6,148 nucleotides of DNA from Aquificales bacterium (GCA_015491275.1 WFWF01000053.1:1-6148), one strand, 5' to 3'; positions 1-6,148 are shown, numbered from the stretch's first letter. Notes: generated from the sequence alone by a model not told the origin. Made by a program: numbers and translations.

Positions 1-406
1 CTGCAAAGCGTCCTGCATAGATTGCAAATATACCACGGTGTCCTCCAAAATCAACAACTAACCAATTCCTTTGTATACCTTCTTTCCATGGATTATAAAT
101 CTCATCAATCCAAATTTCATTTATTACCTGAACATCATGAGTTCCAGCATATACTAAAAAAAAGTAACCCGATTTAAGTTTATAAACCAGTGGCTGTGGG
201 CTTAAAAGATTTAGACGGTCAAGCAATGCTGTATGCCAATTCTTATATAATGAAAACATTTTAAATACTTTTGAAATTTTAGATGGCGATTTACGGTCAA
301 GGTAATTAACTCCACATGAATTGCATTTAAACAGTGGCCAATCATTCCATTTACCATCAGGAGACAAACTATCTTTTTGACATATAATACATTTTTGAAT
401 AAACAT
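1..406 (-). CDS. FkbM-family SAM-dependent methyltransferase with N-terminal zinc-ribbon-like motif (3' end outside window)
   Basis: Reading from the ATG at 406, an open frame of 135 codons reaches the window edge without a stop, so the C-terminal part is missing. Two CxxC pairs (Cys6/Cys9 and Cys28/Cys31) form a zinc-ribbon-like start. Residues about 73-135 then match the entry to an FkbM methyltransferase: a short beta-rich segment, an acidic stretch with INEIWIDEIY (95-104), and the SAM-binding motif I VVDFGGHRG (117-125), equivalent to the usual VxDxGAnxG. By family, such enzymes O-methylate sugars or related groups. In this operon the likely substrate is a glycan or its precursor, which is inference. 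The ATG lies 24 bases after the flippase stop. An in-frame TAA at 410-412 rules out a longer frame, and no Shine-Dalgarno is visible, so coupling to the upstream gene is likely. The CxxC pairs sit at the very N-terminus and support this start. Confidence 0.8.
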   Translation of the reverse strand, partial: MFIQKCIICQKDSLSPDGKWNDWPLFKCNSCGVNYLDRKSPSKISKVFKMFSLYKNWHTALLDRLNLLSPQPLVYKLKSGYFFLVYAGTHDVQVINEIWIDEIYNPWKEGIQRNWLVVDFGGHRGIFAIYAGRFA

Positions 407-430
407 GATTTAAAATAAATAATCAAAAAT

Positions 431-1690
431 CTATATATTTTTTTTAGTAATCGCAAATGCTAAAAAATTGGTTACAATTAAACTATAGAGGGCTCCCAAT
501 AAATTGTAAGTCAGTAAAAGTGGAATTCCAATAATTGTCATAGTGGCTGCAGTTGCTAGCCAAATTTTTGTAGTCTTTGCAACTTTTCCCTCTGCCTTGA
601 GAGATACAATCAATATTCCAGTACATACTGAGATTGCCATACTTATGCCAAATAAGGCGATCATCACCCCATCCAAATTATACTTTCCACTGTAAAGGTA
701 ATCTATAATCATTTCAGCATTAATTGACAATAATAGTGAATAAAAAGCCACAACAAGGCCAAGCAAAGCAGATAGACGCAAAACACGAGAACGGTATATA
801 TAAATTGGAATGCTCCCATTAATCCAATTACTGAAAATTGGCAATAGTACAAGTCCGAGAGATTGGATCAACAGACCAACAGGCCTATACAAATTCCAAA
901 TTGCTGCAATAGTTGCACTGGCAGATAATCCAAGAAATATTGGTATCAACAACATAAGAATCTGCCCAGATGCCCAGTATGCAATTACGGAAATAAAGTT
1001 CCACGATCCATATCCCCAATGGTCCCCCAGCACCATACCCGGCGTTGGATTAGCTGTGTACCCTGCTACTTGGGGGCGAAGATTAAAAGAAGTTAAAAAA
1101 AATGAACAAACACCTGCAGACATTCCAAGCATCACAATTCCTGTAAAGGTTGACAAGATTCCTGCTTCCCACAGCACAATTATTCCGATCAACGTTGCTA
1201 TAAGATTTATTCCACTTGCTACAACCGACCACCCCTGCTTAAAATTTGTGTAGCACGCTCTCCTTGTAAGCCACAAAAGTAGCAAAAAAGGTGATGCAAT
1301 CGCTAAACCCAAAAGGGCTTCTCCCATGGGGGAACCTCTTTTAATAAAAAACAGTGCGGAAATCCCTAAAAAAAGAGCTATAAGCCCTGAAACAGCCCAG
1401 TGTCCCCAAAGTAGCATCCCGAGATACTTTTTGAAGTGTTCCTTATACTTCCCTGCACCGAAAACCATCATGGGCTCTGTAATAACCGCAGTATGGAAGC
1501 CCGCCAGAAGGTAAAAGATTGACATGGCTACCGCAAAGGCTCCATATTCCTCAGGGGGAAGCCACCTTGCAAGGAGTATGTTAACAATAAAGTTTGCACC
1601 TGAAAAAAGAGCCTGATCTATAACCGCAAGGCTTCCCTTTTTTGTCCATCTTATTATTCTCTGTATATCAATTTTTTCTGTTTTCTCCAT
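431..1690 (-). CDS. Wzx-like polysaccharide flippase (MOP superfamily membrane protein)
   Basis: The 419-residue protein is almost entirely hydrophobic, with roughly 11-12 predicted membrane spans and short charged loops. This is the length and topology of O-antigen/polysaccharide flippases (Wzx/RfbX type, MOP superfamily). The N-terminus is typical of the family: a basic amphipathic segment (residues 10-20), then a first span with ALFSGANFIVNILLARWL and PPEEYGAFAVA (45-55), matching the common 'nfllnillARllgpeeYGlfala' pattern. By family it moves undecaprenyl-linked oligosaccharide from the inner to the outer leaflet of the cytoplasmic membrane. The start at 1690 overlaps the end of the Wzz-like gene by 23 bases. 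It lacks a convincing ribosome site, so reinitiation after the upstream gene is plausible. Its exact substrate cannot be told from sequence. It does not show the paired catalytic features of a Wzy polymerase or O-antigen ligase. Confidence 0.88.
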   Translation of the reverse strand: MEKTEKIDIQRIIRWTKKGSLAVIDQALFSGANFIVNILLARWLPPEEYGAFAVAMSIFYLLAGFHTAVITEPMMVFGAGKYKEHFKKYLGMLLWGHWAVSGLIALFLGISALFFIKRGSPMGEALLGLAIASPFLLLLWLTRRACYTNFKQGWSVVASGINLIATLIGIIVLWEAGILSTFTGIVMLGMSAGVCSFFLTSFNLRPQVAGYTANPTPGMVLGDHWGYGSWNFISVIAYWASGQILMLLIPIFLGLSASATIAAIWNLYRPVGLLIQSLGLVLLPIFSNWINGSIPIYIYRSRVLRLSALLGLVVAFYSLLLSINAEMIIDYLYSGKYNLDGVMIALFGISMAISVCTGILIVSLKAEGKVAKTTKIWLATAATMTIIGIPLLLTYNLLGALYSLIVTNFLAFAITKKNI

Positions 1691-2831
1691 TTTTCAGTTC
1701 ATTGTATTTTGTTTTTAAGTCCGGTAGTTTTTCCATTGCGAAGGCTATTGATATACCCATGAAGAGGGAAAGGACAAAGGCTATGGCGATATTCTGTTTT
1801 TTCTTAGGTTTTACCGGCTTATTGGGTAGATAAGGCGGATCTATTACCTCAACGAATATGTTATCTCTTTGTTCTTCAATTTTAGCCTGTTCGTATAGCT
1901 TTAAGAGTGATTCATATTTGGTTTGCAAGTTTTTTACTTTTACAAACACCTTTTGGAACTCCGCCATCTTTTCGGGAGCCTGCTCTAAGCCGGGCAGGGC
2001 TGACATGCCCTCTCCTTTCCTTTCTATGCTTGATAGTTGTTTATCTATTGCTCTTATTTGTTCTTTTATGTACTTTATCTGCGGATTTTCTTCCGAAAGA
2101 ACACTTCTTAATCTTCTCAGTTCTATCTGTAAAGCTATTTTTTGGGACATGAGTTCCGAATAAAGTTTAAATGATCCCTTTACTTGTTCTTCCGGAATTA
2201 TAACCTTTTCCTGCCTTTGAAACTCTGTAAGCTTTGCAAGGGTCCTTTTCAATTCCTCTTCTGTGTCCTTCAGTTGCTGTTCCAAGAAAACCCTGTTTGC
2301 CTTTGCGAGGGTGAAGGATTTTTCATTAAGTATTTCCTGTAACTCTTCAATATATGCATTGGCTACCTTTTGGGCTATGATGGGATCTTTGTACTCCACT
2401 CCTATGGTTATTACACCCGTTTTTTTCTTCTGTGATATGCTTACCATATCTTTTAAAACTCCGGCGGCGACATAAACGGGATCTATGTCCTCAGGTATTT
2501 CTTCAAGAAGTTCATCAACGAGATTAAGTTTTTTTATAACCCTTTCCTTTATTGTTCTGCTTTCTAACACCGCCATTATTTTTGTTGATGGGTCTTGAGC
2601 TGTTAACGATATTCCCGAGATTGAGCCCACCAACTCCGCTATACTCGGAACTGTTTTACCCGAAGCTACCGGGATTATGGATGCTTCCGATCTATATATA
2701 GGAGTAAGCAAAAAGCTTACCACTCCCGCTGAAAGGGTTGTACATGCAACAATTAATATTATTATCTTTTTCCTTTTCAGGAGTATTTTTATTATCTCTT
2801 CATAAATTTGGAATTCCTTTTGTTCTTCCAT
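1668..2831 (-). CDS. Wzz/GNVR-type polysaccharide co-polymerase (chain-length determinant)
   Basis: The 387-residue protein has classic polysaccharide co-polymerase architecture. A short cytoplasmic N-terminus (EEIIKILLKRKK) precedes a first membrane span at about 23-42. PIYRSEASIIP (44-54) opens the Wzz domain. A long periplasmic region contains coiled coil (about 170-210 and 225-270) with the FLEQQL motif at 182-187. A proline-rich DPPYLPNKPVKPKKK (331-345) leads into the second span (about 347-366), followed by a short charged tail. No Walker A/B or tyrosine-rich kinase region follows, so it is a stand-alone Wzz type, not a fused BY-kinase. By family it sits in the inner membrane, sets polymer length and can contact the outer-membrane exporter. 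I place the start at the ATG at 2829-2831, two bases after the exporter stop. The frame continues upstream to an ATG at 2912, but those 27 residues (Cys and Pro containing, not family-like) would overlap the exporter by 79 bases. Confidence 0.9.
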   Translation of the reverse strand: MEEQKEFQIYEEIIKILLKRKKIIILIVACTTLSAGVVSFLLTPIYRSEASIIPVASGKTVPSIAELVGSISGISLTAQDPSTKIMAVLESRTIKERVIKKLNLVDELLEEIPEDIDPVYVAAGVLKDMVSISQKKKTGVITIGVEYKDPIIAQKVANAYIEELQEILNEKSFTLAKANRVFLEQQLKDTEEELKRTLAKLTEFQRQEKVIIPEEQVKGSFKLYSELMSQKIALQIELRRLRSVLSEENPQIKYIKEQIRAIDKQLSSIERKGEGMSALPGLEQAPEKMAEFQKVFVKVKNLQTKYESLLKLYEQAKIEEQRDNIFVEVIDPPYLPNKPVKPKKKQNIAIAFVLSLFMGISIAFAMEKLPDLKTKYNELKNGENRKN

Positions 2832-2833
2832 AC

Positions 2834-5101
2834 TTAAAGTCTCTGGGCAAGTATGGCTGTTGCCATTGCTTGGAATATAATCTGAACCACATCTTTTATA
2901 AGGGGCCTCCACATGGTAGGAACACTAAGTTTTGAAGGCACTACTATAGTATCACCTTCATCAAGGGTCATATCCATGAAGTTGCGCACTATAAACAGCT
3001 TTCTGTTTTCCCATGAGAAGCCTTTGAACGAGTTATGGTTTTTTCTTGATATGACTTTACCGTTTGCCTTGATTATGTAAATATTGTCAAGATCCGCATC
3101 TTCTCCGGGTCCTCCCACATCGCTAAGATATTCCTTAACTGTTTTGTCCTTTATATAAGGAAGGGAAATCTGATTATAAACATTTCCCAGTATTAACACA
3201 TAGTTGGGTTTGGGCGGAACATAAATATAATCTCCGTCTTCCAGCTTTATATTTGAGTAACTATCTTTCAACTCCTCAAGAGTATCGGGTATATCAAGAG
3301 CTATTCTTCCCAATCCCACCTTAGCCTTTTGCTCTATGAGGTTTAACAGCTCTTTTTGTCTTTTGAGAGCTAATTGAAGGGCAAATTTTTCTTCAGGAGA
3401 ACCACCCATAAAGGAGATTCCTTCTTCTGTTCGTGACAGGCTTTCCCTTAGTGTAAGAAGTGTTATTTGAAGGTGTTGTTGTTGAAGCCTTTTGGCACTT
3501 TCCCTTATAAACACCAACCCTTTCGGGTAAGCATCCTCCGTATAACCCCCCGCTAATTTTAAAGCGTCATAAAGGGTCATACCTTTTCTAAGTTTATATA
3601 TGCCCGGTTTCTTTACTTCACCAAGAATTGTTACAGTTTTATCCTTTTCTGTAGGCTCCTTTAAACCTATCACTATTCTATCACCGGGATTTAACGCTAT
3701 GTTTCCTATACCCTTGTTGAAGAGGTCATAAAGATAGACTGTTGCCATAATATTTCCATTTCTGAATATATCCGCTTTTAATTCTTTGACATCATAAGCA
3801 AAGGATATACTTCTTAAAGCTTCCATAAGATCTATACCTTCGTAGTATTTGATTATTTTGGGATTTTTAATCTCTCCTGTAACCTCAATAGGGAGATAAA
3901 CCCATTTAGGATAGAATCTTATAACATCAAGATTTTGTAGATTTATATCTTCTTCTCCCTTGATAACCTTTATTGGGGAAAATACTATAACCTCAGGTTT
4001 ATAATGAGGGGGATTAAATCTTATTATTTCCGCATAGTTTAGATCAGTGTCGGGCAGTGTCTTTATTTTGCCAAGTATTTTGCTTACTGTAGGATTTTCT
4101 TTGAGAGAAAAGTCTCCCGGATAGGCTACATGTCCCTCTACCTTTATTTTCTCAACAATTCCTTTCGGAGTAATCTTCTCTACTACTATGAGATCCCCGT
4201 CCTTTACTTTAAATGTATCTAATTTATCTATGGGGCTTTCATATACCTTTATTATGTTACCTTCATATCTTTTCACCTTTACAGATTCTAAGTAGGCGTC
4301 CGGGGTGGTTCCGCCCGCGAGTTTTATGACATCAGCTATGGTGCTTTCTTCTTTCAGTTCATACACACCTGGTCTTTTAATTCCTCCCTTTATTCCTATC
4401 GTTTTGCCTATGGGGGGAACATATACAACATCACCTTCTTTTACTTTATAATCAACTGGAATACCCTTAATGAGCAAGTCATAGAGATCTATATGTATTT
4501 CTGTCAAGTTATCCCCTTTTTTTCTCTTGATGATTATATTCCTTAAACTCCCGTTTTTAGACACCCCTCCTGCTTTTATAAGTACGCTCAATATATTATC
4601 TATACCTTGGGCTAAAACGGGTCCGGGTTTGTTAACAAAGCCTGCTATATAAACGGGGAAGGTTCTTAATTTACCTATGGAGATGTCAACTTTGAAATTT
4701 TTAAATCTCTTTGAAAGCATGTTATTTAAATCTTTTTTGAATTCGCCTACTGTTTTGCCCCACACATATATGTTTCCTAATGAGGGTATGAATATTTTCC
4801 CTTCCCTGTCAACTTCAATACTGTACATGCTCTGCAATCCGAGAACATCCACAGGATCTCCCCAGAAATATATGATTATTTGATCACCCGGTCCGAGTAT
4901 GTATTCGTCTCCTACGGGTATGGGTGATGGTACAGCAACACTTTTAAATATATCATAACCGAACTGTCTTATGCCGCTGAAATTTTCTTGGTTTGTAGCC
5001 TTAGCATTTTTACCTTTCTCAAATACATCTGTAGGTGAAGGTAGTTCTTGACCAACGGCTATAACTATAAAAATTTGGAGAAAAAGCAAAAGTATTTTCA
5101 T
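2834..5101 (-). CDS. Multi-SLBB polysaccharide export outer-membrane protein (Wza/Poly_export family, extended)
   Basis: The 755-residue protein begins with a hydrophobic signal peptide (about 1-18). There is no Cys near the cleavage site, so it is not an evident lipoprotein, unlike Wza. Residues about 55-145 are the Poly_export domain, with the hallmark GDEYILGPGDQIIIYFWG (64-81). Six SLBB-like beta-grasp repeats follow at about 148-193, 234-278, 316-361, 402-447, 488-533 and 634-678. Several carry the typical VxIxGxVxxPGxY...LxxAGG pattern, and recurring GDxIxVPP turns occur at 223-230, 623-630 and 716-722. A helical, Gln/Glu/Lys-rich insertion (about 535-595) separates the last two repeats. 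A terminal helix (about 733-752) could form the outer-membrane alpha-barrel. By family it is the exit channel for capsular or exopolysaccharide. It is about twice the length of Wza, mainly from extra SLBB repeats. It is the first gene of the operon and has the only strong ribosome site among the four. Confidence 0.93.
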   Translation of the reverse strand: MKILLLFLQIFIVIAVGQELPSPTDVFEKGKNAKATNQENFSGIRQFGYDIFKSVAVPSPIPVGDEYILGPGDQIIIYFWGDPVDVLGLQSMYSIEVDREGKIFIPSLGNIYVWGKTVGEFKKDLNNMLSKRFKNFKVDISIGKLRTFPVYIAGFVNKPGPVLAQGIDNILSVLIKAGGVSKNGSLRNIIIKRKKGDNLTEIHIDLYDLLIKGIPVDYKVKEGDVVYVPPIGKTIGIKGGIKRPGVYELKEESTIADVIKLAGGTTPDAYLESVKVKRYEGNIIKVYESPIDKLDTFKVKDGDLIVVEKITPKGIVEKIKVEGHVAYPGDFSLKENPTVSKILGKIKTLPDTDLNYAEIIRFNPPHYKPEVIVFSPIKVIKGEEDINLQNLDVIRFYPKWVYLPIEVTGEIKNPKIIKYYEGIDLMEALRSISFAYDVKELKADIFRNGNIMATVYLYDLFNKGIGNIALNPGDRIVIGLKEPTEKDKTVTILGEVKKPGIYKLRKGMTLYDALKLAGGYTEDAYPKGLVFIRESAKRLQQQHLQITLLTLRESLSRTEEGISFMGGSPEEKFALQLALKRQKELLNLIEQKAKVGLGRIALDIPDTLEELKDSYSNIKLEDGDYIYVPPKPNYVLILGNVYNQISLPYIKDKTVKEYLSDVGGPGEDADLDNIYIIKANGKVISRKNHNSFKGFSWENRKLFIVRNFMDMTLDEGDTIVVPSKLSVPTMWRPLIKDVVQIIFQAMATAILAQRL

Positions 5102-5111
5102 AAAAGCTGTG

Positions 5112-5119
5112 CCTCCTTT
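5112..5119 (-). promoter_or_regulatory. Shine-Dalgarno of the polysaccharide exporter gene
   Basis: The minus strand reads AAAGGAGG ten bases before the ATG at 5101. It is a near-perfect match to the 16S rRNA tail and fixes the start of the exporter. The three downstream genes of the operon have no comparable site. Confidence 0.85.
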
Positions 5120-5154
5120 ATATTTCGGGCAGAATACTCCCTTCCGATTGGTAA

Positions 5155-5163
5155 ATTATAACA
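5155..5163 (-). promoter_or_regulatory. Probable extended -10 promoter of the polysaccharide operon
   Basis: The minus strand reads TGTTATAAT, a perfect TATAAT preceded by the extended TGn element. The likely transcription start is near 5148, giving a leader of about 45 bases before the exporter ATG. No good -35 lies 16-18 bases upstream. A TTGATT occurs 21 bases upstream (5182-5187), which is too far for standard spacing, so the extended -10 would carry most of the recognition. Confidence 0.55.
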
Positions 5164-5313
5164 AATAACGAATCTGTTTATAATCAAGAATTTCGGTAAA
5201 ATCACGCACTTAAAATCTATAAAAGACATACTCAAGTTTTATTTGATGCTTGTATTTCAATGCAAAGCGTAAATCTTGTAGAATTTGTTACTCCTTAATA
5301 ATGTAAGTAGATA

Positions 5314-5336
5314 TTTACGAAGCGTATCGCTGTAAA
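5314..5336 (+). repeat. Short palindrome just upstream of the structured RNA
   Basis: TTTAC (5314-5318) pairs with GTAAA (5332-5336), and AGCG (5321-5324) pairs with CGCT (5328-5331). This leaves a three-base loop and a two-base GA bulge. No T-run follows on either strand, so it is not an intrinsic terminator. Imperfect hairpins with a small bulge near the element ends are what TnpA (Y1 HUH transposase) recognises in IS200/IS605 elements. Its position beside the RNA fits a left-end palindrome. A protein-binding operator is an alternative. Confidence 0.45.
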
Positions 5337-5344
5337 ATTCTCAT

Positions 5345-5625
5345 CCTTTCCCCTCTTTGCGGTCGGAGACACTTTCCGTGAGGGAGGAGACCGCAAAATA
5401 TGTTAGAATAGTAATAACCCCAAAGGCACTCTTCGCTCCTGCGGGGAGATTGGGGTAGGTAAGTTGAGCACTATCTGATTTCCCCTTGAAGGGAAGTCGG
5501 GGCACGGAGTGGTAAGTCCCTCCGTGTGGGGCGCTGTCAACCGTCCCGATGTAGGGAGCGTTGGCTGTGCTATGCATGGCTAACCTCGCCTACAAGCTCC
5601 TTCCGTCAAGGGGGAGTAGTTGCCA
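5345..5625 (+). ncRNA. Structured noncoding RNA, probably an ORF-less omega-RNA-like (HEARO/IscB-IsrB or TnpB type) element
   Basis: This stretch is visibly richer in G+C than its surroundings and folds into a series of stable helices in the plus sense. Helices seen by eye: 5356-5364 with 5389-5397 (9 bp, TTTGCGGTC/GACCGCAAA, with CAC/GTG nested inside); 5417-5423 with 5450-5456 (7 bp, with an inner stem); 5480-5484 with 5491-5495; 5503-5509 with 5520-5526 (7 bp, CACGGAG/CTCCGTG); 5496-5502 with 5544-5550 enclosing the previous one; 5560-5565 with 5579-5584; and 5597-5602 with 5611-5616. The stem 5538-5541/5560-5563 plus 5544-5547/5554-5557 competes with two of these, suggesting a pseudoknot or a switch. 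The end, a hairpin then GGGAGTAGTTG, resembles IS200/IS605-superfamily ends and their guide RNAs. The layout (basal hairpin, multi-stem core, RNA ending just before an ORF) resembles HEARO RNA. No protein frame here is credible; the opposite-strand frame at 5341-5577 follows from the lack of stops in G+C-rich DNA. A structured RNA is well supported. The family is recalled from memory. Exact ends are uncertain by 10-20 bases. Confidence 0.6.
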
Positions 5626-5637
5626 ATAGGGAGGGAA

Positions 5638-6148
5638 ATGTTTAAGTTGATGGATATTTTAGGTGATTTTGACTTCTGGGAGTTCGTAGAATTTCCAGAA
5701 CTTTCCGTAGGATACTATAATGAAAAGGAAGTATGGAGTTATATAGAACCAAAAGGTCCCGCTTGGAATATAAAGAGTAAAAGACCTTTTATAGTTATTA
5801 AGACTGCGGAAAAGCATGTTTACATGATATTACTTACAACTTTGGATATTAATCCCTTTCCGTGCAAGGGTGATGACAGGTACGGTATAGGTTATAAACT
5901 TCCCGTTGTATTTTTGAAAGAGTGTGAGATTGAAGAGCCTTTATGCGGGTGGCTTAATAAGGAATCTCATGTTTTTAAAAGGAAAGTTAATGGAAACGAA
6001 TGCAAGATAGTTATAAGGATTTCACGGAAAATTCTTGCAAATAATTCAGTTTTGTGCGGTAGGTGTAGCGAAAATGTATTTAACGAGCATCTAAGGTTTA
6101 TTATCGATGAGGAGATTGAGGGTTGGAGGCAAAGGAATTCAGAGAACT
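5638..6148 (+). CDS. Hypothetical protein, unrecognised (3' end outside window)
   Basis: An open frame of 170 codons runs from the ATG at 5638 to the window edge without a stop. I do not recognise the family. The protein looks soluble: no signal peptide or membrane span, an acidic aromatic N-terminus (FDFWEFVEF, 11-19), then predicted beta strands around KRPFIVIK (48-55), HVYMILLTT (60-68), KLPVVFL (87-93) and CKIVIRI (122-128). Cysteines occur at 76, 96, 103, 122, 140 and 143, the last two as CGRC. The order 'KRPFIVI ... HVYMILLTT ... GWLNKESHVFKRKV' faintly recalls the SH3-like barrel of PemK/MazF-type proteins, but this is only a hint. A GGGAGGG ribosome-site-like run (5629-5635) sits two bases before the ATG, which is unusually close. 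The in-frame ATG at 5650 (Met5) is 14 bases away, so the start is uncertain. It lacks the PLMP, RuvC or HNH features of IscB and is not the nuclease partner of the RNA just upstream. Confidence 0.65.
   Translation, partial: MFKLMDILGDFDFWEFVEFPELSVGYYNEKEVWSYIEPKGPAWNIKSKRPFIVIKTAEKHVYMILLTTLDINPFPCKGDDRYGIGYKLPVVFLKECEIEEPLCGWLNKESHVFKRKVNGNECKIVIRISRKILANNSVLCGRCSENVFNEHLRFIIDEEIEGWRQRNSEN

Larger units (their letters stand above)
5102..5637. other. Divergent intergenic region, 536 bases, without a protein gene
   Basis: This region separates the minus-strand polysaccharide operon from the plus-strand gene. Bases 5102-5165 hold the ribosome site and probable promoter of the operon. Bases 5165-5313 are A+T-rich with no clear gene or repeat and would have to contain any promoter for the plus-strand RNA; only weak -10-like hexamers are seen there. 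Bases 5314-5625 hold the palindrome and the structured RNA. Confidence 0.75.

Noticed and set aside
211..456. An 81-codon minus-strand frame overlapping the methyltransferase gene
   Set aside because: It is in another frame of the same strand. The frame from 406 carries the CxxC pairs and a clear SAM-binding motif and stays open to the edge.
810..1253. A 147-codon plus-strand frame opposite the flippase gene
   Set aside because: It is antisense to a well-supported membrane protein and shows no family features or ribosome site.
2..5270. The 10-base word TGCAAAGCGT at 2-11 and again at 5261-5270
   Set aside because: Several 10-base matches are expected by chance in a window this size, and no longer similarity surrounds them.
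5256..5302. Possible plus-strand promoter for the RNA (TAGAAT at 5279-5284 or AATAAT at 5297-5302)
   Set aside because: Neither hexamer has a convincing -35 at 16-18 bases, and such hexamers are common by chance in A+T-rich DNA.
5314..5336. Intrinsic terminator at the palindrome
   Set aside because: No T-run follows the stem on either strand.
5341..5577. A 78-codon minus-strand frame across the RNA region
   Set aside because: It lies in G+C-rich structured sequence, has no ribosome site, and its low-complexity product matches no family. The stop-free run is explained by base composition.
5356..5625. Group II intron, retron or riboswitch as an explanation for the structured region
   Set aside because: There is no GUGYG start or recognisable domain V hairpin for a group II intron, no reverse transcriptase follows for a retron, and no known riboswitch core was recognised.

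Overview
The window holds four co-directional genes on the minus strand for export and assembly of a surface polysaccharide, then a divergent intergenic region with a G+C-rich structured RNA locus, then the start of an unrecognised plus-strand gene that runs off the right edge. The DNA is A+T-rich. The proteins are rich in Lys, Glu and Ile, and the one clearly G+C-rich island is the predicted RNA. That contrast is typical of thermophiles with A+T-rich genomes. The long multi-SLBB exporter resembles those I associate with Aquificota-type thermophiles, but the lineage is a guess.

Minus strand, in transcription order: (1) a 755-residue SLBB/Poly_export outer-membrane channel (2834-5101) with a strong Shine-Dalgarno and an extended -10 promoter upstream; (2) a Wzz/GNVR-type chain-length or co-polymerase protein (1668-2831), starting two bases after the exporter stop; (3) a Wzx-like multi-pass flippase (431-1690), overlapping the Wzz gene by 23 bases; (4) the N-terminal 135 residues of an FkbM-family methyltransferase with an added Cys4 zinc-ribbon-like start (1-406, truncated by the window edge). 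Tight spacing and weak internal ribosome sites point to one translationally coupled operon. The lipid-linked unit would be flipped by the Wzx-like protein, its length or export controlled by the Wzz-like protein, and the polymer would leave through the SLBB channel. The methyltransferase would modify a sugar or the polymer. No glycosyltransferase, polymerase or initiating transferase is in view.

From 5102 to 5637 there is no credible protein gene. The left part carries the operon promoter. The right part, about 5345-5625, is a plus-strand chain of stable hairpins preceded by a 9-bp palindrome (5314-5336). It ends in a hairpin followed by GGGAGTAGTTG, which resembles the ends of IS200/IS605-superfamily elements and their omega RNAs (the HEARO/IscB-IsrB and TnpB guide RNAs). 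No nuclease or transposase gene is beside it, so the best reading is a stand-alone, ORF-less omega-RNA-like element. The family assignment comes from memory of these RNAs and needs a covariance-model search. The plus-strand gene from 5638 begins immediately after it; its protein is not IscB, IsrB or TnpB.
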